64,000 nucleotides of DNA, taken from NCBI RefSeq assembly GCF_052857255.1, contig NC_135497.1, positions 551,738,113 to 551,802,112 on the forward strand, given 5' to 3'. Below are positions 21,621 through 32,345 of the stretch, piece after piece (position 1 is the stretch's first letter; every line of letters starts with the position of its first letter). Made by a program: the position numbers and the translations under genes. The notes under the pieces are model-generated. The model was not told the origin of the DNA, ran no database searches, and was given only the letters and a program-made list of their open reading frames with translations. Source of the DNA: Amblyomma americanum. Taxonomy: Eukaryota; Arthropoda; Arachnida; Ixodida; Ixodidae.

Positions 21621-24600
21621 TATAGCTAGTCTGCAAGATGAGACACCAAGCCTCTGGCATCTGGCGATGTGTACCTCCCATGTAATTAGAGTGATTGGAG
21701 ATGCTCCTTTTTGATGGCATTTCAGTTGCTGGGTGTGAAAGGACCAGATAATATGAAGGGGAACAACTAGACACCAACTTTTTAAGCAACATCACAATAA
21801 GCAATGTGCCTTAGCTTTCCTTCTGTCCAAAAAGGAGTTTTATTTTCTATGTTGCGTGTTCACATAACTGCTTGCATGTGCACATTTTGGCTTGCTTGCT
21901 GGGAGGTGCTTTCCTCTGTCAAACAACAGTTTTAACACTGGCCTCAGTCCTCTGCGCCTTCTTAATTTTTTGCTAGTGTTCACCTTAAGTCGCGTACAAA
22001 CTCACGCAGATCTCCACTTTTCTACGTTTCCAGCTGTCACATCTTCTCTTCCTTCGTCATGTCCACCACTGCATCCAATGCCTTCAAGTCTGCTGTGTAT
22101 AATCATTTTAATTAATCTGCCTACACATGTATTTATGTTAGCCACTCACACCTCTCTTCGATGCTAATCGGCCCTGAGAGTAAATAAGTGAAATGTAGTC
22201 TAATCTAGGTCTGAGCAACACATTATGTTGAGTTTATTTTACCATGTTGGCCAGTAGCGAGTGGAAGGAAAAAAGCTGCTAAGTGGAGCTCGACATGCCT
22301 CTCGCCCCTACACTGGAAAGCAGCAGACACCAAGGCATACGTAATCACTAACGACAACAGAACATGACAAGTGTGAAGTAATTCAGTAACGTTCCTCGCA
22401 TTTACAACAGTGCTTACACGCTGCTCAGTAATTTATTACCTGATTAGACATTCTGCAAGGAGAGTGTACAATGATGTGTTTTGTTTGAACATGGCACCAC
22501 AGTACAATAACAATCATTAACCTTGTGCGAACACAACATCAAATAAACTTCTGCCCAATAAATGCATTGCTTACAGTGCCACCACGGCACCTGTTTAGAA
22601 AATAATCTCAAAATATTAGTGACATTAAATTTGAGCAGACGGCAATTCCCCCACCCCTCCTTTAAAAAAAATGAAAAATAGTGCTCTTCCGACGGTACGT
22701 TTGTACGATGCGGCTGTAATATTTGCGAGTCCAAGTACGTGTGAAATTCAGATATAAATAATTAACGCCAAAGCATTCGGTTGAATGCGAGGCTCCAGGG
22801 CGCGGGAAAACAGTAATCGTCTTCAGGTATCCACTGGTGCCACGCCCTGAGGGCCGCTGCTCGGCGAATACCATTCATGGCCACGTTCACGTCCAACAAG
22901 CTTGTCACAAACATCACACAGATGATGATGCAGCATCATGATGCAGCAGTAGTTCATCATTGCTGTTGGCCAGTGCTGAGTTTTTTGGCGTGGTAAACGG
23001 AATCATCCACTGAAACACGCGTCGACTGTTACTCGCCAGATTCTTGCAGTCCCATGAGGGAGAGCAGCTTTTCCGTCGGCTTCAAGTCTCCTCTTTCGTG
23101 CAGGGCCACTGGCATTGTAACGCACATTCTGCACGATCGTTTTTTACGCACCGATGCCGCACGGGACAGCAAGCTGTTGTATGTACACTCCAATGCAGCG
23201 TTCGGGCCACACACATACACACACACATACTAAAGACACAGAACGCGCAGGACGCACTCAGCGAACACGGAAGAACAAAAACCCATTCCAAAGCGCCTGT
23301 TCATTCAACTTCACACTGCGCGAACTGCGCACATGTTTCCGACTGCGAGCTCGGCTAGCGCTTCGACTTCGTCATGGCTAGCCATGGCTTTAGCTGCGCT
23401 GCAGGTGGTGGAATAACGTTCATGCAACGAAAAGAAAAAAAAACCTAATATATCAAACGATTCAGGTTGTCAGCTAAAAAGCTACCGTAAAATTAAATAC
23501 ATCCTATATGTTTTTGCCGTCGTGCGCCTTTGCGACATCAGCGACGTCAGCTTGAGCGCGAATACGCGAATGGCGCTTTGAATTTCCCGTGCAGCTCTGT
23601 AAAATGCAAATGGCGTGGCTGCGCCGCTAACTTGTAGACATGCTTGCAGAGGTAGTCGGTGCGAACAGTTGGAAGTTTAATCGACTGAAATTGCTCAAGG
23701 AAAGTCAGCGGCACTGCATTTTTATTGTTTCTGTGCATTGCGAGTTACTGGCGGCAGCCACTCGGAAACGTCTCCAGTTTGGCGAACTTGTGAGAAGGTG
23801 AACCTTTTGTTCTCACATTTTGAAAGCGGTTTTTCGTATTGTAACCCTGCGTCTCGTCGCATGTTATGCTCACGATGAGTACAACGTGCATGCGCTTTCT
23901 GTCTCTATTTCAAGTAACATTGGTCGATCAGCATAAACTTTTGGATTCAATTAAGCACGAACTGTCCATGTTGGTACTGCGTGTCGAATGTGTTTTGAGA
24001 TGATTCTGAGCGGGAGATGGTCTTCTGATAATTTGTGTACTACCAGATATAGTCTAGAGATTTCAAACCATTTATCACACTGAAACAAAGTTGGAAAACT
24101 CTTTTGTGTTCGTGCATCTGCTGTCCTTAAACTTGACTTTTCGGCAATCATTCGCATGGCTCCTTTGGATCTGGACAATTGACTACTGTTGCTAGGGGTG
24201 CCTAGCAGCAGAGCTCCTGGGGATGCCCAGTGGGTCATCTGTTTGTCCAAGTGCCGAGTACCAAAGGTACCATTCCTGACTTTTTTTCCCAGTCCGTTAA
24301 CCTCATACTCCTTTCAAAGATTACAGTATGTAATCAGGCAGTAAAAAAATTGGTTACTTCTGCATATTTCAGAACAGTTCAGAGAAGTGCACATGTAGCA
24401 TCAGTATTCTCTCTGTAGGCTCTGTAGGCTTTCTGAGTCCTGGATTCATTTCTTCTAGGACAGTGGCAAGCAGTAGGTCAACTGTGCACAAATTTATTTT
24501 CCTCTGGTGCAAAGTAGAGTGCAAACATCATAAGACAAGTCTCTAGTCTGTTTCATTCTCACTGCATTTGGCCAAAGCATAATATGAAATGCTGTATTTT

Positions 24601-25210
24601 TTATACCCTAGTTTCCTTTACTTTGAGCAGTAGATATTGACAGTGAACACCAAGGAAACTCCACTCGCTGACGATTTTGCCTTCGGCAACAAAACAGGGA
24701 ATACGTTACCCCATGTGTTATCTCGACAGACTCAAAACTGCGATGGACAGCTGCGTCCACAGCTGCTATCACCTCTCAAGTGCATGCGCTCGTAAGACAC
24801 ATAATAACTCTGGATTGCCGTTTACATAGCCTTGCTCATTGAAGTTGCCCATAAACACCTCATAAGTGGTACTATTATGCACTCTTTTCTTTGGCACTAT
24901 GTATGACCTTCTGTTCTCGCACTTTCTAGAAATAATGCATGCGGTTTAGAAGCGCGAAAAGGGAATTTACGTTTAACTAGATTGTCATGTCAGTATGTTA
25001 CAGCCAAATTGTACATTGATGTCAGTGCTTGTGGTTTCTTTTCATTTTTTAGGAGACAGTTATAATTTCACCTATAGCAAATAATAACGCTCACTAATTA
25101 CCTGTTTTTGTCATGTCCAGTATTTTGATATCCTAAGCCACCGAAGCATGATTCAGAATGTGGTAAGAACTAAAGGCACTGAGTCTTTCGTGTCACTAAA
25201 AAATGTGCTT
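21621..25210. other. No gene recognised
   Basis: A long stretch without recognisable coding or repeat families. It contains a (CA)n microsatellite near 23212-23232 and a GATGATGC/GCATCAT mini-palindrome near 22921. Open frames are short and mutually overlapping. 23030-23400 is GC-richer but uninformative. Confidence 0.5.
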
Positions 25211-25878
25211 TACACCCCTGTCGCACGGCATTCCTCGAAGGCCTTTCCAGGAAAGGCACCATTTTTCACCAAAGGAGCGAAAGCTTAAAGGAGCAGCGAT
25301 GCAGCTACATGGTGCAGCCCAAAGGTGAAAGCCGTTCAGGCTTAGCACCCGCTGCTATACTCGAGGTGGCTGAAGTGAGTGTTTTAAAATTAAAGTAGTG
25401 TATTGTGTTCATTCGTTGAGCTTTGACAATTTTTTTTATTCTGATTGCTCCCTTAAAAGTACTGCAACAGCTATTCTCATCAGCAGGAGCAGGTTTTGTA
25501 CGTGTATTGCCTTGGTCTCCATGGGCGCTCGGTGTTGCCGCAACACTTTCACTGTCTTGGAATTTGAACATAAAACATAAACACCCTTACAAAAACCAAA
25601 GCCAGACACACCTTTCGTATTTAAAAAATTGTTTTCAAACATTATTCGCTGTATCTATTTTTTTTATTGCTTTTACTTTTTGATTTTGGATGGTACTGCG
25701 ATCACTGGTTCTCGAAGACCGCGCCTTCGGGCTCCGCAGGTCTCGGTTGAGCGCCTTCGCCTCCAAGGCCCTTAGCGGCAAATGCGCAATATTTGTGCCG
25801 TGTAGCTGCAATCCTTACGCCTTTGAATATAAGGACCTGATTCTCAAAGGCCTTTGCGGTAACCGTGTGACAGGGGTA
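25211..25878. mobile_element. DNA element with CCCCTGTC(G/A)CACGG inverted termini
   Basis: The left end (CCCCTGTCGCACGG at 25215) and the inverted right end (CCCCTGTCACACGG at 25863-25876) match, and the AAGGCCTTT block recurs about 15 bp further in on both sides. The element spans about 665 bp. The right part is rich in short GCCTT/AAGGC repeats; the middle (about 25290-25690) is different in character and may be a secondary insertion. There is no transposase frame. TA-containing flanks are present, but I cannot fix the duplication. Confidence 0.65.
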
Positions 25879-25904
25879 TTAGTGTGGTATGGCTGCTTGA
25901 ACAC

Positions 25905-26012
25905 CTGTCCTTGGTATCTCACAAACTGAATAAGGGACGGAAAAGCCTCAGGGTGCTTGGCGACGTTTCGACAAAAGGACTTGTCTTTGTCTGGCAAAGC
26001 GTTCATCATTGG
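25905..26012 (-). repeat. Inverted-pair repeat, copy 1 (GTCGAAACGT motif)
   Basis: On the minus strand this contains GACAAGTCCTTTTGTCGAAACG, then CCAAGCACCCTGAGGC, CGTCCCTTATTCAGTTTGTGAG. It is the same sequence as the plus-strand copy at 26825-26925, so the two face each other about 0.8 kb apart. The stem-loop GACAAG...CTTTTGTC leading into CGAAACG recalls short ribozyme-like motifs found at PLE ends in several animals. That link is inference. Confidence 0.6.
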
Positions 26013-26824
26013 TGGGGTTTAAAAAAGGTTTCCACTTCGAGGAGAAAGGCCTGTTGTGTGGGACGAGAGTGCGATATGGGAAGGGCGTTACGATGGGGAG
26101 CGTGAACCTTGACCAGGCATGATAGCTGCTAAAGAAGATTAACCGGTTGACCTGCAAAACTGTGAAAAGAAAAGGCCAATTCAGTAGAAAAGAATCTCGG
26201 GGTATGGATCGTAGATAGTGGTCTTGAAAGGCTTTATGTCCAGCCGCAACAGGTGGGGCTGCCTTTTCCTAAAAATCTAGGATAAAGGAATTAAGCAGCA
26301 TGGCAGAATAAAATACCAGAGGGGGGGACAAATTATTTGAAGGATAAAGAGAAAATGAGGGCAGGTTTGGAGAAAAGGCAAAAAGAAGGGGGGGAGGAGT
26401 GTGGCAGCTAAGGTTTCGAGAAGTGATGTCAGGAGGCGCAGGGAGTAAGGTTAAAGTATAACGATAAATTAAAGAAAGCAGGAAAGGAGGGGGAAATTAT
26501 GGGTTGGGAAACCTCTGACCATGTGCAAGGCCTTTTCAAATAATTACGCCAATTTCGGAATGTACAGAGCTGGCCACATTTAGTGCAAACATGTGAGCTC
26601 ATGGCCGCACTCTTTAGAGGTCCACTGCGTGCGGCGCAGCCACTCATCGCTGCAAAATGGCGCAGGAGGAGATGCACCTGGATGTGGTGCTTCGTGTCAT
26701 CTGTTACACTTCAATGTGCGGCAATGTCAGACGCAGTGGCCCAAGAGCACAGCCATGTGCTCGCGTGTTCGCACTAAGAGTGGACAACCCTCTACTTGAG
26801 AGATTCTGTTTCTTCTGTATATGT
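26013..26824. other. Spacer between the inverted copies; no gene
   Basis: Purine-rich on the plus strand (26280-26420), with several G7-type runs. A minus frame at 26429-26677 contains HVCTKCGQLCTF, a CxxC pair, but without the matching histidines of a zinc finger. Presumably it is part of the repeat family that supplies the inverted copies. Confidence 0.35.
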
Positions 26825-26930
26825 TGACCCCAGACGAAAACAAGTTGTCTTGTCGAAACGTTGGCAAGCACCCTGAGATTTTTCCTTCACTTGTTCACTT
26901 TGTGAGTGTCAAGAAACCATCTGCCCACTC
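26825..26930 (+). repeat. Inverted-pair repeat, copy 2 (GTCGAAACGT motif)
   Basis: The plus-strand text runs CCAGACGAAAACAAG, TTGTCTTGTCGAAACG, then CAAGCACCCTGAGA, CTTCACTTGTTCACTTTGTG. It matches copy 1 at 25905-26012 read on the other strand, at roughly 75-80% identity by eye. Similar text elsewhere is associated, from memory, with Penelope-like element termini. Confidence 0.6.
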
Positions 26931-28099
26931 TCTCTCTACCATGCACTCCACATCTTGTACGGTTATCTTTGTATGTATACACCAGTGATAAATCATGAAG
27001 GAAATCAAGGAATTTGTATTTGTATTGCTTAACACTTACTTTAAAGCTACATCATGAGGGTATAGTTGAAAATGTGCTACGGGGGCTTGGTTGTGTGGCG
27101 TGACTGGCTTCTCTTTGTCAGGGCTACTTGACAGCCACCATGAAACGCAGGCTTTTGAAGAGTCGTTCCTCAAATAAAAGAGCTTTTTCACTGTTACAAT
27201 GGAAATGTTATTTGCTAAAAACATCAATCATTGCCGGTCAGGCATTGATATTTTTCAAATAACTAGCCTGAAGTTCAAAACCTGCAGAAGGAACTTTGTA
27301 ACTTCTTTCCTGCCTTAAAAACCCAGTATTTATTTGCCAGTTTGAGCAAGCAGAGGTCTGTTTCATGGCACATACTTTCCACTACCTTGCGGGAAAATTG
27401 TGCAGTACAGGCCCACCTTAAAACTAGGGGCAAAGTATACTGCTTGTATGCAACTACTTTGGCGTTAGAGCATGCATAGCATGGTCTTAAAGTTAGATTC
27501 TTTTCATTTGCAACTGGTTCATAAAAAGCCTATTATGGCAAAAGGCTTTAAGCAAAATTTTCTTCCTCTGAATGCTTCTAAGGATAACTTTAGTTCATTC
27601 AGGAAAATGTATATTGACAATATCTCTTAAAGGCATGATTGTTCATATTAGCTCTTGTTACCTCACAGTATTTAGTTTTGTGTCTCCAGCATCACTGACT
27701 TGCATCATATGTTAAACAGAGTAGTAAAATGCTCGCTGTTAGTTTAAACCACAACTCATGATGGGGCTGTGCACTATTTGTTGTGTTGCATGAAATATAC
27801 TTATGTAGGAAACAATTTCTTTCAGCTGCACTTCACATGATTCAAATTCCACCAGAAGAAAGGCTGCAACACAACATTGCTCACTTACTGTTGCTTTCCC
27901 AACACATAACATGTCATAACAGCACATAGCAGGTAAGATATGAACAAAAACAGTGCATGTATATGTTCCGCACATGCATTTTGTATACTACCAACACTAT
28001 GATATGATTAACTGATGTCATGTAAGAGAGAGAACACAAATCATTTCTTGTATATATTGCAGCATCGTTATTTCAAGTTTTAAACTGGCCATTGAAACG
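26931..28099. other. No gene recognised
   Basis: AT-rich DNA with short frames only. No repeat boundaries or splice-flanked frames that I can support. Confidence 0.5.
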
Positions 28100-28205
28100 A
28101 CCCACTGTATCACCGCTGGTTACCCGGTGGCACTGGTGATCGAACTCCGCACCTCCCGCTTGCGAGGCAGATGCTCGGACCACTAGGCCACTCCTGCGGT
28201 CCCCC
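28100..28205 (-). repeat. tRNA-derived SINE (family S2), head only
   Basis: On the minus strand: A box GTGGCCTAGTGG, arm GCCTCGCAAGCGGGAGG, B box GAGTTCGATCA (last bases altered), then GTGCCACCGGGTAACC. It matches the heads at 6.9 and 54.4 kb. The body after the head stops near 28100, so it is 3'-truncated. It is not a functional tRNA: the acceptor stem does not close. Confidence 0.75.
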
Positions 28206-28639
28206 CACTGTTGTTGCTTACACCAGGTGCTGTTAAAGCCCCGGTATGTATGTTAAATGCATTTTAGAAAGCCATTCACTTCCAAAGTACCATTTCATCT
28301 TTATAGCAAAACCACAGTTCGCCTAGCTAGACAAATTTGCTACATACAAGCCAGCAGAAGGGTTGCACGTACATGGTTCGTTAGGAAAACAAAAATCAAG
28401 GACAGCCTGCCCTTCATGGTGCATTATACCCTGATTTTGAGCAATGATTAAGAGGGGCAGATGGTCATTTCATTGAACACTTGCATGATACATTCGTAGA
28501 ATCGAAAAGACAGGTATTATTTCAAAATTTTCAAGCAGTGTTTATTCCTAAAGAAAACATATCATGAAAAAAGTGTTGGATTAGTTATGGTGCACCTTGT
28601 ATGGGGAAAGGGGCTCCCACTTTGTGAAAGGCTTAATTT

Positions 28640-28790
28640 TGGAACAACGACAGCGTTGAGACTAGTTGGGTTACCGTGTTTATATAGTGGATGTGCTCAA
28701 AACTACACTGGAAGTAAGTGCACTGTGTGGAAATCTCTTTCTGTATCCTTGTCTTTTTGAGCGCTTTCATGATCTAAACTTAATTTTGCA
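28640..28790 (+). repeat. Possible PLE 3' UTR remnant
   Basis: The text ACTGGAAGTAAGTGCACTGTG, then TATCCTTGTCTTTTTGAGCGC, follows the same order as the 3' UTR end of PLE A (GTTGGAAGTAAGCGCTCGTG, then GTCCTTCTGTTTTTTGCGC at 21515-21570). About 50 bp upstream, GACTAGTTGGGTTACC resembles the inverse of a PLE tail, so a 5'-inverted copy like H1-H3 is possible. Decayed; moderate to low confidence. Confidence 0.35.
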
Positions 28791-30024
28791 AGAGAGCAAG
28801 GAAAACAGATATTTAAATTCTGATAATTAAGGATAAAAGATCATGTTTCATTGTGTTGCTTAAATTGTACATTGTATCGCTGTTGCTGTATTGCAGCACT
28901 TCCGTCGTGGCATTGCATTGCAGCCTCTTTGCTTTTGTTTATATAATAGGCAGTCCTATTTTGCATTTGAATGCAACACTTTAGGAGTTACTACAGAGTT
29001 GCATGGTAGCGAACTCTCAGATTAACGGTTTGCATTATTACGCCAGCACAACTTGCTAACTGTTTCACTGCAGTCTTGTTACTAGAACAGCCTCTTGAAA
29101 GTATTCAGCCTGGTGGTCATTGAGGGTTACTGTTCACATATCAAAATGCCGGATCTGCTACCAGAACTATGGTACATTTCATGACATGCTGGCTGAAGAG
29201 TGCTGGAGCACAAGACTGGGGATTTCGATGAAACAGTTTTCAAATGTGTGCTCGGTATCACGCTGCTTTGTTCCAGTTGTGGAGAGGGTTTCTTTTTATA
29301 TTTGTTCGGTCAAACATTCAAATTTTGGGCAATATGTTGTTGCCTTTATCTTGTGTTCTCTTTGTTGTTGAGGTTTAGTTTTTGTGGCACAAGCACTCCA
29401 CTCTATTACTTTTCAGTATAATTTAAATTTTGTAGGGCACGACATGAAAAATAAAACTTCTACTTGAATAATCTGCATGTGTTTAAGTTCTTCATTGTTG
29501 CTATAGAAACTAAGTTGAGACAGCTTGTATTTTAGCTCTGGCTAGAATTTTTAGCAGAGCCTCAGTATCATAATCACAGGACCAACACAAACTGGGTATT
29601 ATTGTTTGTGCAATAAAAACAATTTTAAATTATTTATTAACAGCTGTCAGTGTAGGACTGGCCTAAAATGTTTCGTCCTCTATGTAGCTCTTCTCTGAGG
29701 CCGGATTAATTCATCTGCACCTGCAGCCTGATACTGCCAAGATACCAATTCTCGGGTGAACATATATGAGTTTTTTCTCTGAGCAAACTTGCATCATCTT
29801 GAAGCATTGAACTTGAGCTGATTCTTAACAGCTCTAGTGTAGCGAATTTCACTTAGTTTACATTCACCTCCAGACAATGGCCTCTTCCAGTTTAATTATC
29901 TGTGTCTTGCACCAGCTGCATGCCACACTATCAGAAATCTCCTAATCTTATCTAGTGAGCTTATAATCAGCTATCTCCTGCTGTATTTTCCTTCCGGTGA
30001 AATTCATTTTGTTGCGATACAATG
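28791..30024. other. No gene recognised
   Basis: AT-rich with frames of up to 83 codons, none with motifs. An AATAAAA lies near 29452, without a coding region to serve. Confidence 0.5.
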
Positions 30025-30100
30025 CACAAGCTGTTTCCTGGCGTGGTGCTCAGCTTATCTGGAATGAAATGCTTTGGAAATGGGTCTCTGATCTCACCTT
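30025..30100 (+). repeat. SINE S2 body fragment
   Basis: The plus strand reads TTTCCTGGCGTGGTGCTCAGC, then GAAATGCTTTGGAAATGGGTCT. This is the body block found in the minus-strand copies at 6781-6850 and 54305-54390. Head and tail are absent, and the orientation is opposite to the other three copies. Confidence 0.7.
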
Positions 30101-31054
30101 GATTAGACGAAATAAACTTGTGCTAAGGCACTCTTTGGCCACAGATGCCCTTGTGCCATTAAAATCCACCAAATTCATTCTGTTGCCCTAAAATACCATT
30201 GGTGATTCATTCTCTGCATTGTATGCCCTGGCCAAATCCATTTTCTTCTAATTTCTACCAGAATATTAACAACTTCCTTGTTCATCCCTGTTTTAGTTTC
30301 ACTCGGTCAGTTATGCTATTAATAATTATAATCACTTTATTGAAAACATATTTTGGGCTAAATGGCATCAAGTTTGCCACTCTGCACAATGATATATATG
30401 GTTGGTCTTGTATGTCTTTACTTGTGTGGTAATGTTTATTTTGTGCTCACTGTCTAAACAACCTTATTTGCCTATCATATCCTAAGCCCTTCTACACCTA
30501 TCTTCCTTCCCCCTGGCTCTCTCTTTTCGTTCATTCCTCCTCTTTCGTTTGCACCGGCCGTTGGTCACAAGGCTGCTGTTGGAACGACAGTCAGCACTGG
30601 GCCCTTTTTTTGTTTATGGAACCTGCACTGCTACTATTAACACTAATAGTACGTTATCAGTATTTTTGTGATACTGCATTTATTGTTATTTATGAAGTAG
30701 TTGGCTAAGGCAATGGTAGCAGTGTTGGATATTACAATATATCATGGATATATCTTGCTTGCAATATATCAGTGTGTTCACTATTACACTACCCTCTATT
30801 TCTTTCAGTTCAGTTATTTGGATATAGATATATTGTGCTTCTTTCCTAGTTTAGTCCACTCAAACTAAAACTTTAGTAGAATCTACAATGATTGCTGCCC
30901 TGTGTCTTGTAAGCAGGAGGCAGTGTTAAATGGAGCCATGAACTTTCCTTGGAATTGAAAAGCCTTTGCCGTATTATGCGCTGAATCACGAGTATGAAGA
31001 GGAAAATGTCATGCCTTGGATTTCTGCAGAGGTGAGCCATCGCGGTGAATCCAC
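30101..31054. other. No gene recognised
   Basis: AT-rich intergenic-type DNA, including ATATATC-rich text at 30730-30840. Nothing coding is supportable. Confidence 0.5.
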
Positions 31055-32345
31055 CAGCGCGAAATACAGGGACGAGAAAGGAGACAAGACAGGCTCTGAC
31101 TCGCGACTAAAGTTTATTGGCGTGAACAGAGAATATATAAAAAGCCAAGCAACACCATAAACCACGCAGTTACAGATAAGCATACCGGACAACATGAGTC
31201 AAAAATCGCCCTCAACATTTCCCTGATCGAGATAGTCCAACTCATTGCGTGTTAACACGATAGACAACACACTCACACATTCGTCACGGAGTCATAAGAT
31301 GTGTCTAGCCTCGATAATGTCCCATTTAATCTCTGAATTTACTGCCAAAATGCGTGTAGCCAAAAGGAAAGGGTAGCAGCCTTCACATCCCGTGCAGTGT
31401 ACCGCAGAGTTACCCCAACCACCTAGCCAATCCCCTACCCTCTTTTTTTCCTGTAGTCTTACATTCATACACCTTCCAGTTGCACCTACGTAAACAAGAC
31501 CACAAGATAATAATATCTGATACCACATTCATTTTACAAGGTACATATACATTTCACTCTACACATGTACTTTTCTCGAGCCACATTCACAGAATTATTC
31601 TTAAAATTTTACATACTTTAGACAACTTATTAAAGGCGAAGAAAGCCACTTTTACATCATACCTTCTGGCCACATTTTTCAAATTGAGCGACAATCTATG
31701 TACATACGGTAACACAACTGGTCTTTTGGCATCTCGCTGGCTGGCCCCAGCCTTATTGTGCCGGTCACCGCGAAACTGTCTCAGCTTCGTTAACAATTTA
31801 TCATATGCTCTTGCAGTAACAAGGTTCGGAAATCCTGCGTTCGTTAACCTTAAAATCTGCTCTTAGAAACTAGTCGTCATGCTGTGAAAGCATAATTTCA
31901 TAAATTCTGAGCCCGCGCTAGAATGTGCAAAGCTATCTTTTAATAGCTTGGAATGGTCGACATGTAGCCAGGTAGCAGCTTAACACTCGCCAGCACACAT
32001 GATGTGTGCAGAACATCAAGGTAAGGTCCAGAAACCACAGCTCTTTTTCTTGGGACATTTGCTCCAAGGTAAACTTGAGATAAAGGCCTTGCTCCTTAAA
32101 CAACTTGAGACGATGTACAGGTCCCGAACTATCACAACATTTAAAAAATACCAGAAAATAATCGACATAGCAAAAGATTTTTCCCAGCCTATGCACATTC
32201 TGGACAATTATTCTATCCACCCTACTCAAGAAAATATCGCTTAGCACAAGGCCCACCTTGGAACCACTACATATTCGAGACTTTAGAACACATACCACAA
32301 TCCGTTACTCTACAAACATGCTCTTCAAATAAATGCTATTCAATA
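31055..32345 (-). mobile_element. Penelope-like element B (inverted partner of C)
   Basis: Minus-strand PLE copy, same family as C. From high to low coordinates: RT palm start (SRVDRIIVQNVHRLG near 32240), RT motif C as FCYVDYFLVFFKCC near 32170 (normally YVDD; second aspartate lost to Y), thumb (LKFTLEQMSQEKELWFLDL), a decayed linker, then the GIY-YIG domain (LLSCGLVYVGATGRCMNVRL near 31490). The 3' UTR with CAATAAACTTTAGTCGCGAG and CTCCTTTCTCGTCCCTG follows near 31130-31060. Stops and shifts throughout. The C copy carries the same UTR, CAATAAACTTCAGTTGCGAG, near 34225. Confidence 0.85.

Noticed and set aside
26429..26677. C2H2 zinc-finger protein (HVCTKCGQLC)
   Set aside because: There is a single CxxC pair without correctly spaced histidines, and the frame lies in repeat-like spacer DNA.
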